Shown here in pieces: positions 1 to 8,666 of a DNA stretch of 64,000 bases. The notes under the pieces are model-generated. The model saw only the letters and a list, made by a program, of their open reading frames with translations, was not told the DNA's origin and did no database searches. Origin of the DNA: Rubrolithibacter danxiaensis (GTDB taxonomy: Bacteria; Bacteroidota; Bacteroidia; Sphingobacteriales; Sphingobacteriaceae); contig NZ_JBKOPS010000016.1 in NCBI RefSeq assembly GCF_047272945.1, positions 1 through 64,000 on the forward strand. The letters run 5' to 3'. Within the stretch, counting starts at the first letter, position 1; each line of letters starts with the position of its first letter. The position numbers were made by a program, and so were the translations under genes.

Positions 1-121
1 GAATAAAACTGAATTTAAATGGAATGAGCCCGATGGAATATCGAGCTCATTATTACAAATCTAATAACTAAATTCGTCCAAACTTTTGGGGGCAGTCCAG
101 ATTTACTCCGCCTTTTCTTGT

Positions 122-907
122 TTAATCTCCATCCAGCAAATTACCTATTCCGCCAAGTATACTTCCCTCCTCTTTACGGTTCACTGTTCCGTATTGCAAT
201 ATTCTGCCAGCCAGCCTGCTGATAGGTAGTGTTTGTATCCACACTTTTCCGGGTCCTCTTAACGTAGCAAAGAAAACTCCTTCTCCACCAAACAAAGTGT
301 TTTTTATTCCTCCTACAAACTGAATATCGTAAGAAACTCCGGGGGTAAAAGCCACAATACAACCGGTGTCAATTTTCAGAAGTTCTCCAGGCTGCAGTTC
401 CCTTTCAAATACATGTCCGCCGGCATGCACAAAAGCCATCCCATCTCCTTCAAGCTTTTCCATAATAAAGCCTTCGCCACCAAACAAACCTGTTCCTAAT
501 CTTCTCTGAAATTCAATTCCGATACTAACCCCTTTAGCGGCACATAAAAAAGCATCTTTCTGACAAATAATGCCGCCTCCTAACTTTAATAAATCAAGCG
601 GAATGATCTTGCCTGGATAAGGAGAAGCAAATGAAACTTTCTTTTTTCCGTTTCCAATATTTGTAAATGCTGTCATAAACAGGCTTTCGCCGGTTAGCAG
701 CCTTTTTCCTGCACTAAAAAGCTTTCCTAAAAATCCTGAGTTCTGCTGGCTTCCGTCCCCGAAAATAGTTTGCATTTGTATGCCTTCTTCCATCATCATA
801 AAGGCTCCGGCTTCTGCTACTGCAGTTTCCTGGGGATCTAACTCCACTTCAACATATTGCATTTCTTCTCCATAAATACAATAATCGATTTCATGATTTC
901 TTAACAT
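122..907 (-). CDS. AIM24 / TIGR00266-family protein
   Basis: A 261-residue protein of the AIM24/TIGR00266 type. The glycine-rich body with repeated beta-strand patterns, phrases such as FGGEGFIMEKLEGDG and FVHAGGHV, and a length close to the family norm support the call. The family forms a compact beta fold; bacterial members have no established reaction, and the yeast relative is mitochondrial. There is no signal peptide or membrane segment, so a cytosolic location is inferred. The ATG start is clear. It stands alone: the next minus-strand gene begins at 1494 and no promoter match was found just upstream. Family assignment is fairly sure, function is unknown. Confidence 0.8.
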   Translation of the reverse strand: MLRNHEIDYCIYGEEMQYVEVELDPQETAVAEAGAFMMMEEGIQMQTIFGDGSQQNSGFLGKLFSAGKRLLTGESLFMTAFTNIGNGKKKVSFASPYPGKIIPLDLLKLGGGIICQKDAFLCAAKGVSIGIEFQRRLGTGLFGGEGFIMEKLEGDGMAFVHAGGHVFERELQPGELLKIDTGCIVAFTPGVSYDIQFVGGIKNTLFGGEGVFFATLRGPGKVWIQTLPISRLAGRILQYGTVNRKEEGSILGGIGNLLDGD

Positions 908-975
908 AAGCGCTAAAATTTATTTTAACAATAGACCTTAAAATTACGCATTTGTTACATGCTGCTTCTGGAGGT

Positions 976-1494
976 TTATGGAATTTCTGTTTTTATTTTA
1001 TCTTTTAGTTCGGCAAGTTTGGTAGATAATTTAGGATCTAAAACCTTCATATCCTTATTTACCAGAACAAACACAGGAACACCATTTCTCCAAACTTTAT
1101 CATTAGGAAAAAGGTCTTCTAATGTCTGTTTAAGAACAACCTTATGTGCCAGATAAACGTCCGGGCCACTAAAGGCTAATTTATATTTATCAGCAGAAAG
1201 CGAAGATTTACCAAGTACCTTGTTTATTTTTTCATCGTCTTTACTTACAGCAACAACAACAAGCTGAGTGGTAGCCGGGTTAATCGTCTTTTCAAACTCT
1301 GGCAGTGTTTGCGACAGGGTTTTACGGCAGGGGCCGCACCAGGTAGTCCAGAAATAAACCAACGTGTAATCTTTTTTCTTAATTAACGATTGAAGGCCCG
1401 AAACATCAATAGTATTGTCTTCTGAATTCTTTTTTGTGGTACAACCATTTATTAAAAAGGCGGAAAGGAGGAATAGTATAAGTATTTTTTTCAT
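976..1494 (-). CDS. TlpA/thioredoxin-like lipoprotein
   Basis: A 172-residue exported thiol-disulfide protein. The first 17 residues form a lipoprotein signal ending LING before Cys18, so it should be a periplasm-facing lipoprotein. The thioredoxin active site WCGPC gives Cys53 and Cys56, in the phrase YFWTTWCGPCRKT. Later text (GVPVFVLVNKD) matches the cis-proline strand of thioredoxin folds. It lacks the long N-terminal DUF4369 domain of the larger TlpA-like lipoprotein at 43353-44450. Members of this family reduce or oxidise thiols outside the cytoplasm, often in cytochrome c maturation or stress defence; the substrate here cannot be read from sequence. It is divergent from the DUF2911 gene at 1602. 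Confidence 0.82.
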   Translation of the reverse strand: MKKILILFLLSAFLINGCTTKKNSEDNTIDVSGLQSLIKKKDYTLVYFWTTWCGPCRKTLSQTLPEFEKTINPATTQLVVVAVSKDDEKINKVLGKSSLSADKYKLAFSGPDVYLAHKVVLKQTLEDLFPNDKVWRNGVPVFVLVNKDMKVLDPKLSTKLAELKDKIKTEIP

Positions 1495-1601
1495 TTTATT
1501 CTACGATAAGGTTTAAATTTATGTAACTTAAATCATCCAAACACTTTAACTTCCTTAATTGTTCAGAAATCAAATTTTAATTAACCTAAGATCTTTAAGC
1601 C

Positions 1602-2123
1602 ATGAAAAAATTATTCTTACTTCTTTTACTGTCTGCTTTTGTTTTCCAGGTGAACATTTATGCGCAGGATCAAAACGATAAAAGTAAACGTCCCAGCCCT
1701 CCTGCAAAAGTTTCTCAAACCCTTTCTTCCGGTTTGGTAGTTACTATTGATTACAGCCAGCCCTCAGTAAAAGGGAGAACTGTTGGAAAAGACATTGCGC
1801 CTTACGGAAAAGTATGGCGAACCGGCGCTAATGAAGCTACAGTATTTGAAATCAGTAAAGATGCAAGCCTTAATGGAAAAGCCTTAAAAGCAGGCAAATA
1901 TAGTCTGTACACTATCCCTGGAGAAAACTCATGGGTTGTTATTTTAAATAAAGCCTGGAAACAATGGGGAACTGTTTATAACGAATCTGAAGACGCTCTT
2001 CGTTTTACCGTTAAACCAACAAAAGCTCCTTCATTTACCGAGAAGATGACTTTTACCATTTCTAAAACGGGAGTTGTAAGCTTAATGTGGGGAAATTCTC
2101 AGATTAATTTTACTGTAAAATAA
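1602..2123 (+). CDS. DUF2911 domain protein, exported
   Basis: A 173-residue protein with a Sec signal peptide (hydrophobic residues 4-16, likely cleavage after IYAQ) and a DUF2911 domain filling the rest. Typical family text is visible: a VTIDYSQPSVKGR stretch, then APYGKVWRTGANEAT and LKAGKYSLYTIPG. DUF2911 proteins are common in Bacteroidota and appear to be periplasmic or secreted beta-rich proteins; no biochemical role is established. The ATG start is followed at once by the signal peptide. An imperfect hairpin lies downstream before the convergent siroheme gene. The family call is sure and the function unknown. Confidence 0.85.
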   Translation: MKKLFLLLLLSAFVFQVNIYAQDQNDKSKRPSPPAKVSQTLSSGLVVTIDYSQPSVKGRTVGKDIAPYGKVWRTGANEATVFEISKDASLNGKALKAGKYSLYTIPGENSWVVILNKAWKQWGTVYNESEDALRFTVKPTKAPSFTEKMTFTISKTGVVSLMWGNSQINFTVK

Positions 2124-2139
2124 ATAAGAATATATTGCC

Positions 2140-2172
2140 AACGCAGACAGGGTTTAAACTCCTGCCTGCGTT
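2140..2172. terminator. Candidate bidirectional terminator
   Basis: A 12-bp inverted repeat (2140-2151 against 2161-2172, one mismatch, 9-base loop) lies between two convergent genes that end at 2123 and 2197. Neither side has a strong T-run, so it may work only weakly or may just protect the mRNA 3' ends. Confidence 0.5.
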
Positions 2173-2196
2173 AATGCCAACTTTCTCATTCAACAT

Positions 2197-2925
2197 TTAC
2201 GCTTTTAAAGCTGTTACTGCGCCGATAATAATTATGGCAGGATGCGTAAATTTTTGTTCAAGCGCCAATTGAGGCAGATCGCTTATTTTTCCACGAACTG
2301 ATTTTTGCAGAGGCAAAGTTGCATGCTGAATAATAGCGGCAGGAGTTTCTCCCTTTCCTGCTTCTTCATAAATGGCAGCAATCTCAGCTAATTTCTTCAT
2401 TCCCATATATACAACTACGGTAGCTTTGCTGTCAAGTGCCAGTTTAAGGTCTGTAGATAAAGCACCATCCTTTTTAGTTCCGGTTACAACCCAGAAACTT
2501 TCGCTTAAAGTACGATGAGTTAAAGGGATATCTTCATAACCTGAAGCCTGCATACTGGTAATTCCAGGAATAAAAAATGTATTAATACCATTTTCTCTTG
2601 CAAAAAGGATTTCTTCATATCCCCGTCCAAAAATAAACGGATCTCCACCCTTTAAACGCACTACCATTCCTCTCTCGAATGCCTTTTCCTTAATCAGTTC
2701 ATGTATTCTTTCCTGCGATGTATAGTTGCCATAGGGTTGCTTACCTACATATATTTTCTCACAATCTTCGGAAGTAAGGTTAAGCAACTCTTTATTAGCA
2801 AGATTATCATAAAGGACAACAGGCGTATTTTGCAGAACTTTATATCCTTTAAGAGTAATTAATTCAGGGTCGCCGGGACCTGCTCCTACAATATATAGTT
2901 CAGGTTGGATTTTCACTTCGGTCAT
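2197..2925 (-). CDS. cobA: Uroporphyrinogen-III C-methyltransferase
   Basis: A 242-residue SUMT enzyme, which transfers two methyl groups from SAM to uroporphyrinogen III to make precorrin-2 for siroheme or cobalamin. The SAM-pyrrole methylase signature is clear: VGAGPGDPELITLKG near residues 13-27 and RLKGGDPFIFGRGYEE near 90-105, followed by GITSMQASGYEDIPLTHR. It is the single-domain form with no CysG dehydrogenase/ferrochelatase part, so those steps must be encoded elsewhere. Siroheme is the cofactor of sulfite and nitrite reductases, which fits the cysteine genes 4 kb downstream, though they are not in one operon. The ATG start is clear. Confidence 0.92.
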   Translation of the reverse strand: MTEVKIQPELYIVGAGPGDPELITLKGYKVLQNTPVVLYDNLANKELLNLTSEDCEKIYVGKQPYGNYTSQERIHELIKEKAFERGMVVRLKGGDPFIFGRGYEEILFARENGINTFFIPGITSMQASGYEDIPLTHRTLSESFWVVTGTKKDGALSTDLKLALDSKATVVVYMGMKKLAEIAAIYEEAGKGETPAAIIQHATLPLQKSVRGKISDLPQLALEQKFTHPAIIIIGAVTALKA

Positions 2926-3091
2926 TTAGCGCTAAATTATGGCCTTTTTTTATAAGCAATATAAAAATTATGTAAGACTTGAATTCTCTGCATATTCCTA
3001 CCACACGCCTTTATATTCTTTTTGTAAAATATGTAAAAGTATAACACAAACTATAGCCCTGATTTGTAGAAATGAAACATTATATAAACTT

Positions 3092-3286
3092 ATGGCATCA
3101 AATTTTTTTAGTGTACTGATAGATGACGAACTTATTACATTAGAACGAAATCGGGTGATTTCAATTGAACCGTATGAAAACGGAACAAAAATATTGCTGG
3201 AAGCCTCTCATTTGGAAGAAGAACCCTTCACTTATTTCTGCGCCGAGTCATACGACAAGGTAATGCAATCCTACTTATCAAGATAA
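3092..3286 (+). CDS. Small protein, 64 aa, unknown
   Basis: A 64-residue protein starting MASNFFSVLIDDE and ending in QSYLSR. The frame stays open upstream to 2939, but the upstream part is low-complexity and lacks the acidic, well-ordered character of the 64-residue body, so the ATG at 3092 is preferred. There is no signal peptide or membrane segment, and the pattern suggests a small mixed alpha/beta cytosolic protein. I do not recognise the family. It precedes another small protein at 3335 on the same strand with a 48-base gap. Confidence 0.55.
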   Translation: MASNFFSVLIDDELITLERNRVISIEPYENGTKILLEASHLEEEPFTYFCAESYDKVMQSYLSR

Positions 3287-3334
3287 AAACGAACAAGCTG
3301 CAATATTACTTGTTATAGCTATAAATCCAACAAC

Positions 3335-3559
3335 ATGACAGATATTAAAGGAAATCAATGGGTTAAGCCAAATAATAAACCCTCAGAGCAAAATTCGGAA
3401 CCACGGAACGAGGAAAATGAAAACATTATAAAAGGAGCGCAGCAGGAAGATCAGTTGGAAGGATTGAAGCCGGATGCAGAAACAGACCGGAAAATTGCCA
3501 GTGAACCAGCGGATGAAAAAAGAAAAGAAGATGAAGATTCTTCCGGCCCGCAAGACTAA
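3335..3559 (+). CDS. Small acidic disordered protein, 74 aa
   Basis: A 74-residue protein made almost entirely of charged and polar residues (Glu, Asp, Lys, Asn, Gln, Pro), with no hydrophobic core, no signal peptide and no cysteine. It is predicted to be disordered. It starts with ATG (MTDIKGNQW) and ends in SSGPQD. Small hydrophilic proteins like this are often found in Bacteroidota and some respond to stress, but nothing in the sequence proves a role. It may be co-transcribed with the small gene at 3092. A promoter-like motif for the next gene follows its stop. Confidence 0.55.
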   Translation: MTDIKGNQWVKPNNKPSEQNSEPRNEENENIIKGAQQEDQLEGLKPDAETDRKIASEPADEKRKEDEDSSGPQD

Positions 3560-3595
3560 CTATACCTAGCCTTCTATTGTTATTTTAAACTTTCA

Positions 3596-3603
3596 TACCT
3601 TTG
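3596..3603 (+). promoter_or_regulatory. -7 promoter motif TACCTTTG
   Basis: Exact match to the Bacteroidota -7 element TAnnTTTG, 68 bases before the ATG of the M49 peptidase. A TTG sits at 3577-3579, giving a 16-base spacer that is slightly short of the usual 17-23. It implies a leader of about 60 bases. Confidence 0.5.
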
Positions 3604-3671
3604 TTATGTCTTTAAATCTTATGAGAATAGTACTTCTTGGCTCATAAGAAAAAGTAAAATCATTTAAATGT

Positions 3672-5726
3672 ATGAAGATTAAATTCGTATCAACTTTAGT
3701 TATCGCGTTTGCCGGTACTGTTTTCCTAAAAACACAGGCAGCAGAACCTGTTTTGAATCCTGCTGATTCAACCTTTGATGTAGCTGCAGAATCTTTTGCC
3801 GATCTTCAGCTACTCCGTTACCGAGTACCGGGCTTTGATGAGCTTAGTTTACAACAAAAAAAGTTAGCTTATTATTTGTCGGAAGCTGCTTTAGCCGGCC
3901 GGGATATAATTTACGATCAGAAAGGAAAATACAATCTCCTTGTCAGAAAAACCATCGAAACTATTTACGGCACTTATAAAGGCGACCGAAAATCTGCAGA
4001 TTGGGATAAATTTAAATCGTATGCAGGCCAGGTGTGGTTTAGTAACGGCATCCATCATCACTATGGAAACGACAAGTTAATCCCCCAATTCTCTTTCCAG
4101 TATTTTACGCAGCTAATTAAAAATTCAGACGCCAACAAATTCCCTTTAAATAAAGGTGAAAATGTATCCGCACTTGCAGAGAGGTTAAAACCGGTTATTT
4201 TCGACCCCAAATTTCAACCAAAATTAGTTGATCTTTCACCAAATATTGACAACATTGTTGCCTCCTCAAATAATTTCTATGAAGAAGTAACTCAAAAAGA
4301 GGTTGAAGACTTTTATTCTAAATTCGACACAAAAGGCGATGCTCCATCCTGGGGATTAAACAGCAAGGTGATAAAAAAAGACGGAAAGATTGTTGAAAAA
4401 ACCTGGAAAGTGGGAGGAATGTACAGCAATGCAATTGAAAAGATTGTTTACTGGCTGGAAAAAGCGATACCTGTTGCCGAAAACAACCAGCAGAAAGATG
4501 CATTACAGAAACTTGTAAAATATTACCGTAGCGGAGATTTAAAAGATTTTGATGCATACAGTATTGCCTGGGTTGCTGATACTGCATCAAGAATAGATGT
4601 GGTAAATGGCTTTATTGAAGTTTATAACGACGCAATAGGAAAAAAAGGTAGTTTTGAAAGTGTTGTTTCTTTAAAGGACATGGAAGCAACTAAAAGAATA
4701 AAAGCGATTGCAGACCAGGCACAATGGTTTGAAGATCATTCTCCCTTAATGCCTGAACATAAAAAGAAAAAAGTAAAGGGAATTACTGCCAAATCTATTA
4801 CTGTTATTATGGAATCGGGCGATGCAGCACCCTCTACTCCTATCGGAATCAATTTGCCAAATGCCGATTGGATCCGCAAGGAACATGGATCCAAGTCAGT
4901 TTCGTTAGGTAATATTATCCATGCCTACAATCTATCAGGCAGTAAAAGCGGTGCTTTAGACGAATTTGCCTTGAACGATACTATTAAAAACAGGATCAGA
5001 AAATACGGCGCCTTAGCATCCGACCTCCATACTGATATGCACGAATGTATCGGTCATGCTTCTGGCCAAATTAATCCCGGCGTTCAAACTACCGATAAAA
5101 CACTTAAAAATTATGCTTCTGCACTGGAAGAGGCCCGGGCCGATTTAGTTGGTTTATATTACATAATGGACCCCAAACTTATTGAATTGGGAGTTATGCC
5201 GTCTTTAGAAGTTGGAAAAGCAGGCTATGACAATTATATCATGAACGGGCTTATCACCCAGTTAACACGCATAAAATTAGGAAACAACCTGGAAGAAGCA
5301 CACATGAGGAACCGTCAGCTGAATGCTAAATGGGTTTACGAAATGGGGAAAAAAGATAATGTGATCGAGATGATTAAGGTGAACGGCAAAACCTATACGA
5401 AGATCAATGATTACAATAAACTTCGTGACCTGTTCGGACAGCTGCTTCGCGAAATACAACGAATAAAATCGGAAGGTGATTACAATGCAGGAAAAAATCT
5501 GATTGAAACTTACGGAGTAAAAGTTGATCAGGATTTATTGAAAGAGGTATTGGATAGGTATTCTAAACTGGACATTAAACCCTATAAAGGATTTATACAG
5601 CCGAAATTAGTTCCAATTATGAAGGGTAATGAAATTATTGATGTAAAAGTAACGTATCCTGCTTCATTTTATCAGCAAATGATGGAGTACGGAAAAAAGT
5701 ATTCCTTTCTTCCAGTTATGAATTAA
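3672..5726 (+). CDS. Exported dipeptidyl peptidase III (M49)
   Basis: A 684-residue zinc metallopeptidase of family M49, which removes dipeptides from peptide N-termini. The zinc motif HECIGH is at 457-462 (both His bind zinc, Glu458 is catalytic) and the second motif EEARAD is at 486-491, the family's EExRAE/D site. The Cys inside the zinc motif resembles the HECxGH form known from Bacteroides rather than the HELLGH of animal enzymes. Residues 1-24 form a signal peptide (hydrophobic LVIAFAGTVFL, then TQAAEP), so the enzyme should work in the periplasm. An ATG four bases upstream is out of frame. A strong terminator follows, shared with the convergent esterase. Confidence 0.92.
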   Translation: MKIKFVSTLVIAFAGTVFLKTQAAEPVLNPADSTFDVAAESFADLQLLRYRVPGFDELSLQQKKLAYYLSEAALAGRDIIYDQKGKYNLLVRKTIETIYGTYKGDRKSADWDKFKSYAGQVWFSNGIHHHYGNDKLIPQFSFQYFTQLIKNSDANKFPLNKGENVSALAERLKPVIFDPKFQPKLVDLSPNIDNIVASSNNFYEEVTQKEVEDFYSKFDTKGDAPSWGLNSKVIKKDGKIVEKTWKVGGMYSNAIEKIVYWLEKAIPVAENNQQKDALQKLVKYYRSGDLKDFDAYSIAWVADTASRIDVVNGFIEVYNDAIGKKGSFESVVSLKDMEATKRIKAIADQAQWFEDHSPLMPEHKKKKVKGITAKSITVIMESGDAAPSTPIGINLPNADWIRKEHGSKSVSLGNIIHAYNLSGSKSGALDEFALNDTIKNRIRKYGALASDLHTDMHECIGHASGQINPGVQTTDKTLKNYASALEEARADLVGLYYIMDPKLIELGVMPSLEVGKAGYDNYIMNGLITQLTRIKLGNNLEEAHMRNRQLNAKWVYEMGKKDNVIEMIKVNGKTYTKINDYNKLRDLFGQLLREIQRIKSEGDYNAGKNLIETYGVKVDQDLLKEVLDRYSKLDIKPYKGFIQPKLVPIMKGNEIIDVKVTYPASFYQQMMEYGKKYSFLPVMN

Positions 5727-5760
5727 CTATTACTGATTAATTTTAATCAAATATGATACA

Positions 5761-5796
5761 AAAAAGAAGAGGCGGATCATTCCGCCTCTTCTTTTT
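5761..5796. terminator. Bidirectional intrinsic terminator
   Basis: A perfect 16-bp inverted repeat (5761-5776 with 5781-5796, TCAT loop) with a GC-rich core (GAGGCGGA) and A/T runs at both ends. It lies between convergent genes and runs into the stop codon of the esterase gene at 5795-5797. Confidence 0.92.
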
Positions 5797-6667
5797 AATA
5801 CTGATGAAAGCCCTGCGAAACAAATTCAAGAACTGTAGGCAAAGCAGTTCTCCAGTACGTCCAGTTATGAGCCCCATCCCTCACACGGAATTCATGCGGA
5901 ATTTCTTTTTTACGCATTGCAATGTGAACTAGGCTGTTTCCTTCGTACAGAAAATCATCATCACCACAATCAATATACCAACGGATTGCCTTTTTCTGTT
6001 CCGGCGTATTTAATTTTTCAAGCAGCGAAAGTGCATTATGGTTGTTATAATAGTTTTGGATAGCTGAATCAGCCACGTCAGGATTATCTTTTTTAATACG
6101 TGCAGTTGCTTCCTGTAAAGAAAGAGGACCAATATAAGCACTAAGCGGACAAGCGGAAGAAAACAATTCCGGATGGTGCAGCGCATACATAAAGGTGCCT
6201 CCCCCACCCATTGATAACCCGGCAACAGCACGATATCTTCTATCATTTTTTATTCTGAATTTCTTTTCAACATAAGGCATTAACTCCTGGAAAAAGAAAT
6301 CTTCGTACCGCCATTCTCCTTTTACATCATTAAAATAACCACGCTGGCCGGTATTTGCATCTGGCATCACAATAATCATGGGGGTTGCTTTTCCCTCCCT
6401 GATTGCCTGATCTGTAATATTTAAAACTTCCCCGAATTGCACCCAGCCTGTCTGGTCATCTCCGGCTCCATGTAAAAGATAAAGAACAGGATAGGATCGT
6501 TGTGAAGTTTCATAATCCGGTGGTAAATAAATTGCAAACTTGCGGTCAGCTTTTAAAATTTTAGAAGGAAGAGATAGATTATCGGATACTTTGCCTGTTT
6601 GTGCAGCCAACAGATACGGAATGAGCATAAAAACCCACCCCCAAAAAAAGGAAGCTTTTTTCATCAT
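5795..6667 (-). CDS. Exported esterase, esterase-D/CE1 type
   Basis: A 290-residue alpha/beta hydrolase of the putative esterase family (PF00756), which includes feruloyl and acetyl esterases and enterochelin esterases. Residues 1-23 form a signal peptide (MMKK then FFWGWVFMLIPYLLAAQ). The oxyanion stretch LYLLHGAGDD is near 62-71, the nucleophile Ser152 lies in GLSMGGG, an acidic cluster GDDD is at 235-238, and the catalytic His267 is in DGAHNW. The start can be either of two adjacent ATGs. It probably cleaves ester side groups from plant polysaccharides or small esters outside the cytoplasm; the substrate is not readable. Confidence 0.87.
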   Translation of the reverse strand: MMKKASFFWGWVFMLIPYLLAAQTGKVSDNLSLPSKILKADRKFAIYLPPDYETSQRSYPVLYLLHGAGDDQTGWVQFGEVLNITDQAIREGKATPMIIVMPDANTGQRGYFNDVKGEWRYEDFFFQELMPYVEKKFRIKNDRRYRAVAGLSMGGGGTFMYALHHPELFSSACPLSAYIGPLSLQEATARIKKDNPDVADSAIQNYYNNHNALSLLEKLNTPEQKKAIRWYIDCGDDDFLYEGNSLVHIAMRKKEIPHEFRVRDGAHNWTYWRTALPTVLEFVSQGFHQY

Positions 6668-6715
6668 CGGTTTAAGAAAATTGGTTATAAGTGGTAATAT
6701 CTTTAAAGACCTAAA

Positions 6716-7588
6716 TTAAGCAAAAAGATCAGTACTCAAATAACGATCGCCTCTGTCGCACACAATAAATACAACAAGTCCTGATTCTAATTCCTGAGCA
6801 AGTTTTATCGCAGCAAAAGCAGCTCCACCGCTACTCATTCCTGCAAAAATACCTTCCGTTTTTGCAAGTTGTCTACACATTTGAGTAGCATCGCCTTGTG
6901 AAACATCAATTGTCCGGTCTACACGTGACGGATCAAAGATTTTAGGAAGATATTCCACCGGCCATCTCCTGATACCCGGAATAGAAGATTCTTCTGTAGG
7001 CTGGCAACCAACAATTTGTATAGCAGGATTTTTTTCTTTCAGAAACATCGAGTTTCCCATTATAGTTCCGGTTGTACCCATTGCACTTACAAAATGAGTG
7101 ATTTGTCCGTTAGTATCACGCCATATTTCAGGACCGGTTGTTTTATAATGCGCCAAATAATTATCTGCGTTGGCAAATTGGTTCAGCAGAAAATAATTTT
7201 CTTTTGAAGCTTTTTCTTCCGCATAATCCCGGCAGATCTCGATACCTTCCAATAAGGTAACTTTTGCTCCGAAAGCTTCCATTGTTAATGTTCGTTCCCG
7301 TGATGAATTAGACGGCATTACCAGCTCTATTTCAAGATCAAACAAACGTGCAATCATGGCTAAAGCAATGCCTGTATTTCCACTGGTAGCTTCTATCAGT
7401 TTAGTACCCGATTTAATTTCGCCGCGTTCTATTGCACTTCGAATCATATTAAGTGCCGCCCTGTCTTTTACACTACCTCCCGGATTATCTCCTTCAAGTT
7501 TTGCAAAAATTTTAACATTGGGATTTGGGTTCAGCTTTTGAATTTCAACCAGCGGTGTATTTCCAACCAGGTCTATAATAGTTGCCAT
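6716..7588 (-). CDS. cysM: Cysteine synthase B
   Basis: A 290-residue PLP enzyme that makes cysteine from O-acetylserine and sulfide (CysM-type enzymes may also use thiosulfate). The PLP lysine is Lys41 in GGSVKDRAA. The TSGNTG phosphate/substrate loop follows near residues 68-73, and AGMSSGGA near the C-terminus completes the fold. It starts five bases after the stop of cysE on the same strand, so the two form an operon supplying acetylserine and then cysteine. The CysM rather than CysK label rests on overall length and the WRDT/RRWPVEYLPKIFD segment and is less certain than the reaction class. Confidence 0.9.
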   Translation of the reverse strand: MATIIDLVGNTPLVEIQKLNPNPNVKIFAKLEGDNPGGSVKDRAALNMIRSAIERGEIKSGTKLIEATSGNTGIALAMIARLFDLEIELVMPSNSSRERTLTMEAFGAKVTLLEGIEICRDYAEEKASKENYFLLNQFANADNYLAHYKTTGPEIWRDTNGQITHFVSAMGTTGTIMGNSMFLKEKNPAIQIVGCQPTEESSIPGIRRWPVEYLPKIFDPSRVDRTIDVSQGDATQMCRQLAKTEGIFAGMSSGGAAFAAIKLAQELESGLVVFIVCDRGDRYLSTDLFA

Positions 7589-7593
7589 CTTGT

Positions 7594-8406
7594 TTATTCG
7601 TTAATCTGTCTTTCTATAACCTTAATACTTGGCTGATGATATACTGTTGAATAAGGGGGAACACTTTTGGTAAGCCATACATTACCACCGATAATGCTGT
7701 GATGGCCAATAACCGTTTCGCCACCTAAAATAGTTGCACCTGAATAGATGACGGCATGATCTTCAACAGTTGGGTGACGTTTTGTTGAAGCAAGGCTTTT
7801 ATCAACACTTAAAGCTCCCAAGGTTACGCCCTGGTACAATTTAACTCCATTTCCAATAACGGAAGTTTCGCCAATTACAATACCTGTCCCGTGGTCTATG
7901 TATAAATATTCACCGATAGTAGCTCCGGGGTGAATATCTATACCGGTTTTTGAATGGGCAAATTCAGTAAGAATGCGTGGTAAAAGCGGGATATCCAATT
8001 TTAACAAGGCATGAGCCAGACGATAGAAAGAAATTGCAAAAAAACCGGGATAAGCCCTGATAACTTCAAATTCACTTTTAGCTGCCGGATCACCTTCCAG
8101 TATAGCATTAATATCTGTATTTAACAGCCGGTATAATTCAGGCAGTTCTCTGAAAAATATTTCTCCTTTTGTAACATTATTACAATCGCGGCATGCTGTA
8201 GTAGCATCCATTATCCGTAACAGCTCCTTCTCCAACCGTAAAAACTCCGCTTTTATTTCATACACAGTAGAAAAATGATTCTTTGCCTGCTCGGGATAGA
8301 GCAAACGGATAAGCTGGAAAGCCCACGCTGCAATTTCTTCATTGGAAGGAACTGCTTCTACTGTTTTTTGCTTCTCAAAGATATGATTGTAAAATTCCTT
8401 ATCCAT
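7594..8406 (-). CDS. cysE: Serine O-acetyltransferase
   Basis: Makes O-acetylserine from serine and acetyl-CoA, the first step of cysteine synthesis. The C-terminal half is a left-handed beta helix built of hexapeptide repeats, with GIDIHPGATIGEYLYIDHGTG holding the catalytic His pair; the N-terminal half is the helical SATase domain. The frame stays open to a TTG at 8478 (294 residues), but I prefer ATG 8406 (270 residues, MDKEFYNH). A good promoter (TTTG-N23-TAGATTTG, 8476-8510) would start transcription downstream of that TTG. It is the first gene of a two-gene operon with cysM, five bases apart. Confidence 0.9.
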   Translation of the reverse strand: MDKEFYNHIFEKQKTVEAVPSNEEIAAWAFQLIRLLYPEQAKNHFSTVYEIKAEFLRLEKELLRIMDATTACRDCNNVTKGEIFFRELPELYRLLNTDINAILEGDPAAKSEFEVIRAYPGFFAISFYRLAHALLKLDIPLLPRILTEFAHSKTGIDIHPGATIGEYLYIDHGTGIVIGETSVIGNGVKLYQGVTLGALSVDKSLASTKRHPTVEDHAVIYSGATILGGETVIGHHSIIGGNVWLTKSVPPYSTVYHQPSIKVIERQINE

Positions 8407-8475
8407 CAGCGGATTTATAAGATCATTGCCTGATGCAAGTTTAGGAAAAAGAATCTCTTCTGATTGTAAAACTTC

Positions 8476-8510
8476 CAAATCTATTAACAGTTTTCACTGT
8501 ACTACTCAAA
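8476..8510 (-). promoter_or_regulatory. Promoter of cysE-cysM
   Basis: Read on the minus strand this is TTTG (8507-8510), a 23-base spacer, then TAGATTTG (8476-8483), matching both Bacteroidota promoter boxes. It implies transcription starting near 8470 and a leader of about 60 bases to the ATG at 8406. It overlaps and argues against the TTG start at 8478. Confidence 0.65.
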
Positions 8511-8607
8511 ATTTTACAAATTGTTTTACTTGTAAGAAAATTTTTTATAACCTTTAATTAACTCTTATTAAAAAAATTGCCCCCTGTTTTTTCTTCAAAT
8601 GTTTTAT

Positions 8608-8615
8608 TACTTTTG
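8608..8615 (+). promoter_or_regulatory. -7 promoter motif TACTTTTG before prfC
   Basis: Exact TAnnTTTG match, about 100 bases before prfC. No TTG lies at the right distance for a -33 box. Transcription would begin just before the micro-ORF at 8622. Confidence 0.45.
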
Positions 8616-8621
8616 CCGTTC

Positions 8622-8666
8622 ATGAAGACAAACCTCTCATTGTTGTTAAAACTTCTGTTCTTCTAA
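8622..8666 (+). other. Micro-ORF, possible leader peptide of prfC
   Basis: A 14-codon open frame reading MKTNLSLLLKLLFF and a stop. It begins seven bases after the -7 promoter motif and ends 48 bases before prfC. Six of its 14 codons are leucine. Position and composition recall a leader peptide, but no clear attenuator hairpin was found between it and prfC, so translation and function are unproven. Confidence 0.3.

Noticed and set aside
23..51. Imperfect inverted repeat near the left edge
   Set aside because: An 11-of-12 bp stem with no T-run on either strand, far from the next stop; too weak to call a terminator.
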